Source of the DNA: Cristatella mucedo
Lineage: Eukaryota > Bryozoa > Phylactolaemata > Cristatellidae
Length of the DNA: 64,000 bases
Assembly: GCA_009760855.2 (NCBI GenBank)
Contig: WPIO01000001.1
Span: 14,415,501 to 14,479,500, forward strand
Reading direction: 5' to 3'
Of the stretch, positions 43,901 to 45,766 are shown piece after piece. Within the stretch, counting starts at the first letter, position 1. Every line of letters starts with the position of its first letter. Position numbers and translations under genes: made by a program. The notes beneath the pieces are model-generated. The model was given only the letters and a program-made list of their open reading frames with translations, did not search any database and was not told the origin of the DNA.

Positions 43901-44624
43901 CTTGAGAGTGCACTAAGCGAATACCATGCAATTTGGCAGATACGTTCTAAGCACAATTGCTTGTGATACGCAATCGCCTTTGAGTTGTCTTGTAGTAGGC
44001 TGCGGTAGACTGCAGGTAGACCACGGACTACTTATATGAAGAAGGAAGATTGACCCTCAATATACAATGATTGCTACCATGCACAATAGAGAATATATAC
44101 AAAACTAAAAAACAACATAAAATGTTAAATATGAAAGCTAAGCAAACCCATATACGTGGAGTCGAAAGAAGGTTCTCTGCTGTCTTAATTCTATTTATAG
44201 CATCACTACCCTGACCGGCCATCATACGTGACCATCATTCGGCCATGCACTGTACTTTGCAAATCTGTTACCTATTATTCGTTTGCTTCGCACCACCCTA
44301 GTTTTCTGGCCCATGCATGTCCATTACTAAACAAAAGAATCTGTAATTATGCAAATGTTCTATACTGTTAACATTTTTGCTGTGATAATGTGTGCCAGTG
44401 GTAATGCTAAAAAATATCGCATTTCTAGTGGGGAGTAAGTTTGCAACTGAACTTCAATGCACACGTGCTCAATGTTTTTCATTGTAGATACCGAGTTCCT
44501 TAAGACGTGGAATTTCATCTGGAAGACACTACTGATCACTTCAGTTAGCTGCATACCCCTGTATATTCTTAAGTTCTTGCAGCGCAAGTTTTCCCCTGCA
44601 ACATATGCTAAGTTGCAAACGTAG
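3033..44624 (+). CDS. ATP9: Neo1/ATP9-class P4-ATPase (phospholipid flippase), 23 coding exons, 5' end not found
   Basis: Class 2 P4-ATPases move aminophospholipids to the cytosolic leaflet of Golgi, trans-Golgi and endosomal membranes. Members of this class (yeast Neo1, animal ATP9A/ATP9B) act without a CDC50 beta subunit. Twenty-three exons join in phase into about 1,066 residues. In order they give an acidic/basic cytosolic N-terminus, first helices with the P4-type YEQFKFF-like segment, the A domain (DGET), phosphorylation motif DKTGTLT (Asp near visible residue 426), KGAD, TGDK, GDGGND and the C-terminal helices, ending in a family-typical [10 protein letters not shown] tail. Vertebrate ATP9A and ATP9B are roughly 1,050-1,150 residues, so only the N-terminal tip is missing. 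All catalytic motifs are intact and no stop falls within any exon, so the gene looks functional. ATP9A and ATP9B cannot be told apart; a single pre-duplication ATP9 is likely. The coordinates include introns. Confidence 0.93.
3521..3689 (+). CDS. ATP9: ATP9 exon 2: pre-M1 cytosolic segment
   Basis: Flanked by TTTGTTGCAG and GTAGGT. Visible residues 51-106, including CEKCKKRRE and the P4 signature [18 protein letters not shown], which corresponds to the PRN.I.NQKYN.F.F.P block just before the first membrane helix. The exon ends in phase 0. Confidence 0.92.
4352..4462 (-). repeat. LINE-A 3' tail, minus strand
   Basis: An AAT repeat at 4354-4377 precedes a well-preserved inverted copy of the LINE-A hairpin (AAAGCGCC-type arm pairing with GGGCGCTTT) and the first bases of the inverted 3' UTR. 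The copy is truncated to its tail. Confidence 0.8.
4510..4622 (+). repeat. SINE-B-like copy with LINE-A-type tail
   Basis: A diverged tRNA-like head with GACCAAGGTCGTGGGC and a B-box-like CCCAAGCCCCA is joined to CATATGTAAAGCATCTG and ACAGAGATTAAGTTCTCT, the same tail architecture as LINE-A. The head is worn compared with the copies at 8279 and 55273. Confidence 0.6.
6453..8235 (-). mobile_element. LINE-A copy, 5'-truncated and decayed, split by a SINE-A
   Basis: The longest LINE-A copy in the window. Reading on the minus strand from about 8235 down to 6453, it covers the reverse transcriptase palm region (a GPFLLTVYT-like block and a YADNT remnant of the YADD box near 7740-7840), the C-terminal thumb region (frame 6764-7030, LHWLPV and [11 protein letters not shown]) and the 3' UTR with inverted hairpin and ATA repeat at 6453-6515. 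Frameshifts and stops break the ORF. A SINE-A at 7267-7466 interrupts it, so the SINE came later. Confidence 0.75.
7267..7466 (-). repeat. SINE-A, near full length, minus strand
   Basis: One of the most complete SINE-A copies. On the minus strand: GGTGAGCCCTAATGGCTCAC, then GGTAAGGCGGTTGCTTTTCA, an anticodon-stem-like GGTTG/CGACC pair, the B box GGGTTCGAATCC, the GCCACTGCAAGTGGTGG body, the CTCTTCTGTC block, AGGCTGTTAAATGAGCTAGT and TATTTATTTATTTA. The internal A- and B-box spacing fits RNA polymerase III transcription of a tRNA-derived SINE. Confidence 0.88.
8279..8412 (+). repeat. SINE-B: tRNA-like head plus LINE-A-type hairpin tail
   Basis: The head has CACAGTGGTTAAGGTGCTCG (A-box-like TGGTTAAGGTG) and a B-box-like GCTCGAGCC. 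It is followed by GCATATGTGAAGG and ATAGAGATTAAGTTCTCTAA, the same inner-stem sequence as the LINE-A terminus, then an AT-rich end. A second good copy is at 55273-55420 on the opposite strand. Confidence 0.75.
8613..8726 (+). CDS. ATP9: ATP9 exon 3: M1-M2 hairpin
   Basis: Flanked by TTTTTCATTTTAG and GTAAGA, phase 0 at both ends. Visible residues 107-144 start [18 protein letters not shown] and run through [10 protein letters not shown] to YTYWGPL, the first transmembrane hairpin of class 2 P4-ATPases. Confidence 0.95.
8727..10404. other. ATP9 intron 3
   Basis: No repeat copy, RNA gene or coding block is recognised in this 1.7-kb intron. The short ORFs within it (for example 9121-9330 and 9873-10064) resemble nothing known to me and are best taken as chance. 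Confidence 0.6.
10405..10575 (+). CDS. ATP9: ATP9 exon 4: M2 end and start of A domain
   Basis: Flanked by GGTTTCAG and GTAATC, 57 codons in phase 0. It encodes [16 protein letters not shown], then [14 protein letters not shown] and [11 protein letters not shown], matching the TREAIDEF, DKEVNSQLY and VGDLIIVEK blocks of the family. Confidence 0.95.
10826..10986 (+). repeat. LINE-A 3' UTR and tail
   Basis: A diverged plus-strand LINE-A 3' end: the GTGATTTGTCCTTCGTGT segment, a degenerate hairpin (TGTAAAGTGACTAGAAAGAG) and a TTA repeat at 10968-10985. It abuts a minus-strand LINE-A body that begins at about 10990. Confidence 0.65.
10988..11460 (-). repeat. LINE-A RT-region fragment, minus strand
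   Basis: A decayed antisense copy of the reverse transcriptase region, recognisable from GGGATGTCACGAGTTCATGG and GGTATCCTTATCTAAGCATG, which recur in the copies at 12755 and 48540. A block of about 35 bp around AAAGGYCATTTGAGATTTAA is duplicated in tandem at about 11114-11190, a change private to this copy. Confidence 0.65.
11555..11701 (+). CDS. ATP9: ATP9 exon 5: A domain with DGET
   Basis: Flanked by GTTGCCTTGCAG and GTAAGT, 49 codons. It encodes [20 protein letters not shown] and then [19 protein letters not shown] is the P4-type version of the TGES dephosphorylation loop, and its Glu is intact. It joins exon 4 at the EKNQR-like junction typical of ATP9 (here EK|DQR). Confidence 0.97.
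12184..13650 (-). mobile_element. LINE-A copy, minus strand, host of a nested LINE-A
   Basis: The minus-strand body is seen at 12184-12271 and resumes at 12755-13650; the two parts are continuous in the uninterrupted copy at 48340-48450. It spans the reverse transcriptase from the palm side (CATCGGCAAGAGGGAGAG region, shared with 7780) to the thumb. It is decayed, with many stops, and no intact ORF remains. Confidence 0.7.
12272..12752 (+). mobile_element. LINE-A copy, plus strand, nested in a minus-strand LINE-A
   Basis: Runs from the C-terminal reverse transcriptase segment ([12 protein letters not shown]-like, with SFGDRTFSS and APKA equivalents) through the 3' UTR to a degenerate hairpin at about 12674-12720 and a TTA-rich tail ending near 12752. 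GTAAT-like bases occur on both sides of the insert in the host copy, consistent with a short target duplication. Confidence 0.7.
13803..13915 (-). repeat. SINE-B remnant, minus strand
   Basis: On the minus strand it has the tRNA-like B box GGGCTCAAGCCC followed by the tail CCTGGATTAAGATTAGGTTC and GGGGCGCTATGTAAATGAA, equivalent to the hairpin tail of LINE-A and of the SINE-B at 55273. The 5' head is partly lost. Confidence 0.6.
13932..14004. repeat. (CA)n microsatellite
   Basis: An imperfect CA dinucleotide run interrupted by AGAG and CAGA units. It is intronic, in ATP9 intron 5, with no coding meaning; ORFs through it are artefacts. Confidence 0.95.
14985..15060 (+). repeat. LINE-A 3' tail only
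   Basis: A severely truncated copy: CAGCAAATGTAAAGTGCCTA, the hairpin arms around AGAGATTGAGTTCTCTGAGG, and a TTA repeat at 15043-15059. Only about 75 bp of the element was inserted. Confidence 0.75.
15148..15275 (+). repeat. SINE-A copy, 5'-truncated
   Basis: Starts within the tRNA-like head at GCTCGTGGGTTCGGGTTCTG (B box) and continues through CAGGCGATTCTTTATTGCC, the body and GGTTGTTTAATCAGCTCTC. The A box is missing. Confidence 0.7.
15440..15695 (-). repeat. LINE-B 3' end, minus strand
   Basis: An inverted LINE-B terminus: terminal-hairpin sequence TGTAACTCCACTAAGCCATA at the left, then GCTTTCGGTACGCATTCGGT and CAACAAAGAGAAAGTGGGAA, which recur at 17570, 28670, 49905 and 55650. LINE-B is a non-LTR family distinct from LINE-A. 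Confidence 0.7.
16152..16232 (+). CDS. ATP9: ATP9 exon 6
   Basis: Flanked by TTTTGTAG and GTGAGT, 27 codons, phase 0. It encodes [20 protein letters not shown] and then FLGTFTR, matching the AYVYAQKP..DIH.F.GTFTR block of ATP9 in the A domain. Confidence 0.95.
16336..16485 (+). CDS. ATP9: ATP9 exon 7
   Basis: Flanked by AATTTGTAG and GTAGGA, 50 codons. It encodes [19 protein letters not shown], then [20 protein letters not shown], the conserved ENTLW...ASGT, YTG.E.RSVMN block at the end of the A domain. The intron before it is only 103 bp. Confidence 0.96.
16828..16917 (+). CDS. ATP9: ATP9 exon 8: M3
   Basis: Flanked by TTATTTGAAG and GTAAAG, 30 codons. [16 protein letters not shown] is followed by a hydrophobic [14 protein letters not shown] stretch, the third membrane helix. 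The 342-bp intron before it holds nothing recognised. Confidence 0.95.
17096..17166 (+). CDS. ATP9: ATP9 exon 9: M4 start
   Basis: Flanked by TTCATTGACAG and GTACGT. It encodes [20 protein letters not shown] and IPL and ends with AG, which exon 10 completes to AGC (Ser), giving the [14 protein letters not shown] block around the unwound part of helix 4. A LINE-A begins about 54 bp beyond its donor. Confidence 0.95.
17221..17533 (+). mobile_element. LINE-A 3' end, young copy
   Basis: Begins inside the last codons of the reverse transcriptase ORF, at TCAGAACATCCCCTGACCTG, with the ORF end near 17301. It continues through a well-conserved 3' UTR to the intact hairpin (AAAGCGCC arm at about 17471, GGGCGCTTT arm at about 17502) and TTA repeat at 17518-17532. 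Very similar to 27660-27988 and 21777-21966, suggesting recent amplification. Confidence 0.88.
17565..18400 (-). mobile_element. LINE-B 3' half, minus strand, decayed
   Basis: Shares GTGGCTTTACATGCACAGAT-type tail sequence and AACAAACTTCATCTCATGCA with other LINE-B copies, then runs into the degenerate antisense reverse transcriptase region (AGAGGAAACGCATGACTGAG, shared with about 29060). No long ORF survives. The right end is uncertain. Confidence 0.55.
19945..20640 (-). mobile_element. LINE-A copy, minus strand, with a nested plus-strand LINE-A tail
   Basis: An AAT repeat (19947-19960), a degenerate inverted hairpin and antisense 3' UTR/RT sequence run to about 20368. A plus-strand LINE-A 3' end (about 20368-20495, ending in a TTA repeat) then interrupts it, and the antisense RT sequence resumes (GTGAGTGACAGAACATTGAA, equivalent to GTGAGCGACAAAACCTTGAA at 48350). 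This repeats the nested opposite-strand layout seen at 12184-13650. Confidence 0.65.
21117..21275 (+). repeat. SINE-A, near full length
   Basis: Has GAGCACAGTAGGTAAGGCGG (A-box region), GGTTTTCACGACCTCGGCCC, a B box reading GGATTCGAATCG, a shortened body and CTCTTCTGTCGCTATACAAA with GAGGCTGTTAAATCAGCTAG at the end. Confidence 0.85.
21512..21734 (+). CDS. ATP9: ATP9 exon 10: M4 and phosphorylation site
   Basis: Flanked by ATGCATTATAG and GTATGT. It starts with C completing AGC and encodes [34 protein letters not shown] and the P-type ATPase signature DKTGTLT at 21645-21665, followed by [16 protein letters not shown]. The phosphorylated Asp is intact. One base upstream and two bases downstream of phase fit exons 9 and 11. 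Confidence 0.98.
21777..21966 (+). mobile_element. LINE-A 3' UTR and tail
   Basis: A tail-truncated LINE-A starting at CCACTAACCACATTTGCATG, with the intact outer stem arm AAAGCGCC, the inner AGAGA/TCTCT stem and a TTA repeat to 21965. It begins about 42 bp after the exon 10 donor. Confidence 0.88.
22650..23110 (-). repeat. Interspersed repeat family E, minus-strand copy
   Basis: Its reverse complement matches 25270-25795 over several hundred bases with indels. Shared words include ACCGAGTTA, GAATTTACAAGG, AACAAGTTGG, CCCATTTCTA and TTCGATNGTNGAACCA. Family E does not match LINE-A, LINE-B or the SINEs. In one frame both copies give short similar peptides (for example [14 protein letters not shown] and [14 protein letters not shown]), hinting at coding ancestry. 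Confidence 0.65.
23443..23637 (+). CDS. ATP9: ATP9 exon 11: N domain
   Basis: Flanked by CACTGTTACAG and GTGATT, 65 codons. A variable stretch ([15 protein letters not shown]) precedes [20 protein letters not shown] and the P4 nucleotide-binding signature TYQASSPDE. It is more GC-rich than neighbouring sequence. The intron after it is only 165 bp and contains in-frame stops. Confidence 0.96.
23803..23967 (+). CDS. ATP9: ATP9 exon 12: N domain
   Basis: Flanked by CCCACTCTGCAG and GTCAGT, 55 codons. It encodes [20 protein letters not shown], then [19 protein letters not shown]. The F-F-S-KRM block is the conserved nucleotide-pocket motif of P4-ATPases. Confidence 0.97.
24676..24768 (+). CDS. 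ATP9: ATP9 exon 13: N domain KGAD
   Basis: Flanked by ACACTTACAG and GTAAGA, 31 codons. It encodes [20 protein letters not shown] and NDWLEEE. KGAD contains the Lys that contacts ATP. The 0.7-kb intron before it shows nothing recognised apart from a small ACC-rich stretch near 24168. Confidence 0.97.
24875..24958 (+). CDS. ATP9: ATP9 exon 14
   Basis: Flanked by GTTTTATAG and GTGCGT, 28 codons. It encodes [20 protein letters not shown] and EDQYSEFQ. The family motif is EGLRTL.VA.K; a 106-bp intron separates it from exon 13. Confidence 0.96.
25270..25795 (+). repeat. Interspersed repeat family E, plus-strand copy
   Basis: The inverted partner of 22650-23110, lying in intron 14. The match runs from about ACCGAGTTATGCAATTTACA through TTTAACAAGTTGGAAC and AACAATTATTCGATTGTTG to ATGACTTCAGCAATGCTGGC. 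Edges are judged by eye. Confidence 0.65.
26754..26924 (+). CDS. ATP9: ATP9 exon 15
   Basis: Flanked by AAATTTTCTAG and GTACGT, 57 codons. It encodes [37 protein letters not shown] and [11 protein letters not shown], the LLG.T..EDKLQ..V..T...L..AGIK block of P4-ATPases in its ATP9 form (LLCLTGVED). Confidence 0.97.
27340..27988 (+). mobile_element. LINE-A copy with intact RT C-terminus, 3' UTR and tail
   Basis: The clearest 3' half of LINE-A on the plus strand. The C-terminal reverse transcriptase frame at 27463-27744 is open ([38 protein letters not shown], ending AFSGSL and stop), typical of CR1/L2-like non-LTR elements. The 3' UTR leads to the hairpin at 27911-27952 (outer stem AAAGCGCC with GGGCGCTTT, inner stem AGAGA with TCTCT) and TTA repeat at 27963-27988. 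Confidence 0.88.
28318..28506 (+). CDS. ATP9: ATP9 exon 16: P domain TGDK
   Basis: Flanked by ATATTCTTGCAG and GTTAGT, 63 codons. It encodes [48 protein letters not shown] and [15 protein letters not shown] is the P-domain signature, and the sequence is very close to ATP9B. Confidence 0.98.
28650..29170 (-). mobile_element. LINE-B 3' part, minus strand
   Basis: Shares AAGAGAAAGTAAGAAGCAAA, GTAGCAGCCCATAACTGCT and GAAACACGTGACGGAATTTC with other LINE-B copies. The antisense reverse transcriptase frame is broken throughout. A SINE-A follows at its right end. Confidence 0.6.
29176..29325 (-). repeat. SINE-A, internally deleted in the head, minus strand
   Basis: Tail and body are well preserved (CTAGCTGATTTAAAAGCCTC, CACCGCTTGCAGTGGCGATA). 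The tRNA-like head jumps from the B-box region straight to CAACCGCCCTACCCAGTGAG, so the anticodon-arm region is deleted. Confidence 0.8.
29529..29594 (+). repeat. Short tandem repeat of GATGTGTGAGCA type
   Basis: Four to five 12-bp units (GATGTGTGAGCA / GATGTGTGAACA), with TCGCACA spacers at both ends. It is a local tandem duplication with no assigned role. Confidence 0.75.
29735..29915 (+). repeat. SINE-A, near full length, diverged
   Basis: TGATGGGTCACTAGGTTAGA at the head, TTGCTTTTCACGACCTCAGC, the B box GGGTACGAATCC, CGATCCTTTATTGCTGCTGC and CTCTTCTGTCCCTATACAAA with TTGTTAAATCAGCATAT. Confidence 0.82.
30060..30340 (+). repeat. LINE-B 3' end with terminal hairpin, plus strand
   Basis: The only plus-strand LINE-B end in the window. 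It carries AGTCTGTTGGCTACCGAATG, CCGAAAGCCGCTTAGGCTGT and the terminal hairpin at 30285-30322. There GTAAC pairs with GTTAC, CCACA with TGTGG and GTC with GAC, around a TTTAT loop. Confidence 0.75.
30345..30960 (-). pseudogene. Reverse transcriptase palm fragment, minus strand
   Basis: The minus-strand frame at 30399-30593 reads [17 protein letters not shown], the GPLLF..Y..PL block before the YADD box of non-LTR reverse transcriptases. Upstream palm sequence continues in broken frames toward 30960. It is a LINE remnant and cannot be assigned confidently to A or B. Confidence 0.6.
31630..31774 (+). CDS. ATP9: ATP9 exon 17
   Basis: Flanked by GTCTTCTTGTAG and GTATTC. It encodes [40 protein letters not shown] and KRVCSIG, ending one base into the next codon (completed to GGT by exon 18). 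The CRCSPTQKA block is the P-domain segment just before the hinge GDGGND. Confidence 0.97.
32714..33391 (-). CDS. Unrecognised 225-residue open frame in ATP9 intron 17
   Basis: An uninterrupted ATG-to-stop frame, unusually long for this intron. The product has no signal peptide or cysteine pattern that I recognise; visible landmarks are [12 protein letters not shown] near the start, [20 protein letters not shown] in the middle and a proline/glycine-rich end (GELGAAPR). It lies beside the decayed hAT sequence on the other strand and may belong to a mobile element. It could also be a chance ORF, so function is unknown. Confidence 0.3.
   Translation of the reverse strand: MRILQPCIRLKPGWLSVTSNVFKFPASEYSYIVIQHVVEKRVGPEAYTIDGSHQQCRGLSWIWQVSIRDLNRYRVPLWIMELKAGHNLDLAVLTQAVKQNAVQHLAALVAVPSNCHSHSAGVIFMALSSVAMILRRTTEFHLDQTISSVVTLALLMIGSWLAVDDVTNGVRTVNLRQVSARSCVVDLEWATTYCEGPIFTRLFFIDETCRAGMHWVEGELGAAPR
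33720..35400 (+). pseudogene. Decayed hAT-type transposase (ZMYM1/DUF4371-like)
   Basis: Open pieces lie in shifting frames: 33725-34045, 34749-35048 and about 35180-35345. The last, read across frames near 35235-35330, resembles the hAT dimerisation motif (ERSFS.LK.IKT.LR.TMG..RLN.L.LL): here [19 protein letters not shown] followed by AMLLYFEKE. The 34749 piece gives [18 protein letters not shown] and FPDVEQNLL. There are many stops and frameshifts. The assignment rests on motif memory and needs a profile search. Confidence 0.5.
35888..36041 (+). CDS. ATP9: ATP9 exon 18: GDGGND hinge
   Basis: Flanked by TTATTCAAAAG and GTAATT. With the split Gly it encodes [34 protein letters not shown] and [20 protein letters not shown] is the Mg-binding P-domain signature. 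It ends AG, which exon 19 completes to [13 protein letters not shown] differs slightly from the vertebrate CGIGIEGKEG. Confidence 0.98.
36215..36346 (+). CDS. ATP9: ATP9 exon 19: M5-M6
   Basis: Flanked by CATTTCCGTTGCAG and GTGAGT. It encodes [39 protein letters not shown] and ILMVG, the fifth and sixth helices. YKRSAAL..F..HR is the family motif. It ends two bases into Gly, completed by exon 20. Confidence 0.97.
36445..36553 (+). CDS. ATP9: ATP9 exon 20
   Basis: Flanked by AAAATCTTGTAG and GTAAAG; the preceding intron is 98 bp. It encodes [20 protein letters not shown] and [10 protein letters not shown], the conserved MFPVFSLV.D and YPELYK block. Confidence 0.97.
36554..37661. other. ATP9 intron 20
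   Basis: No repeat, coding or RNA feature is recognised in this 1.1-kb intron. Confidence 0.6.
37662..37719 (+). CDS. ATP9: ATP9 exon 21 (short)
   Basis: Flanked by ACATATTTTAG and GTAAGT, only 58 bp, encoding [19 protein letters not shown] and ending one base into Gly. It matches GR.LS.KTFLIWVLISIYQ of ATP9. It was found by homology because it is too short to stand out as an ORF. Confidence 0.96.
39096..40725 (+). pseudogene. FLYWCH-MULE transposase, broken
   Basis: The open frame at 39096-39704 encodes a FLYWCH-type zinc finger ([20 protein letters not shown] ... EHCHEG) and reaches the MULE catalytic strand VWLADGTF, where a TAA (39702-39704) takes the place of the usual Lys. The same frame then continues [19 protein letters not shown] and [15 protein letters not shown] frame change follows near 39960-40000 ([19 protein letters not shown], then [15 protein letters not shown]). 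A SINE-A interrupts at 40274-40448, and [19 protein letters not shown] resumes the MULE C-terminus to about 40725. There are at least three independent lesions. Confidence 0.8.
40274..40448 (+). repeat. SINE-A, well preserved, inside the MULE transposase
   Basis: CTAGGTAAGGCGGTTGCTTT, the palindromic CGACCTCGGTCGCGAGGTCG, the B box GGGTTCGATTCC, the GCCACTGCAAGCGGTGGTGA body, CTCTTCTGTCGCTATACAAA and AGGCTGTTTAATCAGCTCGG followed by ATTTATTTATTTAA. It splits the MULE C-terminal segment just before VVEGWH, so it post-dates that element. Confidence 0.88.
40914..41150. repeat. Tandem repeat of about 90 bp at the MULE right end
   Basis: Three starts of TATAGATCAATTGTCGTATA lie at 40914, 40989 and 41079. 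The first unit lacks about 15 bp found in the second. Short words such as CAATTGTCGTA and its near-copies recur within each unit, so the end is repetitive at two scales. Confidence 0.9.
41956..42159 (+). CDS. ATP9: ATP9 exon 22: M7-M9
   Basis: Flanked by CTCGCTTTCAG and GTAAGT. With the split Gly it encodes [40 protein letters not shown] and [20 protein letters not shown]. It is very close to ATP9B ([37 protein letters not shown]). It ends one base into Asp. Confidence 0.97.
42160..44487. other. ATP9 intron 22
   Basis: No repeat copy or RNA gene is recognised. The frame at 43719-43916 superficially resembles the last P4 helix but is not used, because the true last exon is at 44488. Confidence 0.65.
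44488..44624 (+). CDS. ATP9: ATP9 exon 23: last helix, C-terminus and stop
   Basis: The acceptor TTTTTCATTGTAG precedes 44488. The first two bases complete GAT (Asp) from exon 22. It encodes [36 protein letters not shown] and ATYAKLQT before TAG at 44622-44624. ATP9 proteins end with the same pattern (FLWK...[20 protein letters not shown].KL). No long ORF marks this exon on the plus strand. It was found by motif. Confidence 0.95.
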
Positions 44625-45369
44625 CATATTCTGCCGTCTTCGTTCTCCACAGGATGGTGCTTCTCAAGAATAATTCACGTTTTATTCCCTAGTGTCGCCA
44701 GGGAACACACGTGGATACACCCTTTTGCATAATATATCTCATGTGATTTTCATAAAACTGCCTCCATCTTATCTGGTGACCACAGCACTTCTGCCTGTGC
44801 ATGAAAGGTGTGCTACACTTTGCTGCAATTTAGAATTCTTTATTTGAATATAGATATAATCATACGGCAGAGTTATTTTGTAGGGGTTCAAAAGTGTTTG
44901 AGAGAGCATGTCTGTGTGTGTGTGTGCATGTCAGGAGCCATGGTTGCCACATGCCTACTAAAGAACAAACAAAAGAATGCAACATATTTTGAGGTTGAGG
45001 TCCAAGCAGAGCCATTTTTTCTAAGGTTCAAGCAGAGCAATTTTTAGATTTAGTGACATCGTTGACTAAAAGCTCACTGTATGGGCTTTTAGTCAATGAT
45101 GTCATTAAATCACTCCAAGACACCGGCTGGAGCAAGTAATGTATTCACGCTGCCCCTCAGTTATTGCCGTGAATTTTCGAGGCCAGAACTGGGATATGTC
45201 AACTGGCTCATGCCTAGTGGCTCACCGACTAGCCCGGCCACTTGCTCTGAAAATAAGGATAGTGCGAGAGTCTTCTGGATAGGCGTATCGAATATTACAC
45301 TAGGTAACAGATTTCTATTTTTAGTCTTCAGTTACAAAGCATGTTTCCCTGATCCGTTATGCCTTAAAT
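44625..45369. other. Region downstream of the ATP9 stop: probable 3' UTR and hairpin
   Basis: Probable 3' UTR of ATP9. I see no AATAAA within it; an ATTAAA occurs at about 45103 inside the downstream arm of the hairpin at 45052-45106. A GTGTGTGTGTGTG run lies near 44913. The next feature is the hAT element at 45370. Confidence 0.5.
45052..45106. repeat. Hairpin-forming inverted repeat with 22-bp arms
   Basis: Left arm 45052-45073 (GACATCGTTGACTAAAAGC core) and right arm 45085-45106 (GCTTTTAGTCAATGATGTC core) are complementary apart from one or two mismatches or G-U pairs, around an 11-base loop. It lies about 430 bp after the ATP9 stop and may be in the 3' UTR. It could be a short MITE remnant or an RNA hairpin. 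Confidence 0.8.
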
Positions 45370-45766
45370 CAGGGGTGTCCAACCTTTTTGCGTTGGGGGG
45401 GCCACATTTCAAAAATTTAAAAGGTCCGGGGGCCACATGTAAATTGGCGTAGTTGATCGCATCAGAAAATAAGATCGTAATTTAGTATGACTATTACTGT
45501 TATACGTAATAAATAAACCGCAATACAATAGTATTTTTAGCATAATAATAATTAAATATAATAAATAATAAAAATTTGATCATGTGTCCTGGAAAATTAT
45601 TCGATAGATATTATGGGCAATCTTTTACTTTTGGATTTTTATTTTAATAACATGAAGACAGAAACTTATAAAACATACAAAATTACATGACAAGGACTCA
45701 CATAATATTAATGTCTTCGGATTAATTAAATGCCACAGGTATTCAATGTCTTCTGCACTGCAGGCA

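Noticed and set aside
43719-43916. Frame with FFWSLCSW ... VYILKT as a possible last ATP9 exon
   Set aside because: The resemblance to the final P4 helix is loose and phase does not fit. The exon at 44488-44624 has the correct phase, acceptor, family C-terminus and stop.
45096-45452. 118-residue plus-strand ORF
   Set aside because: It runs out of the hairpin region and across the hAT left terminus; its last third is the terminal repeat sequence.
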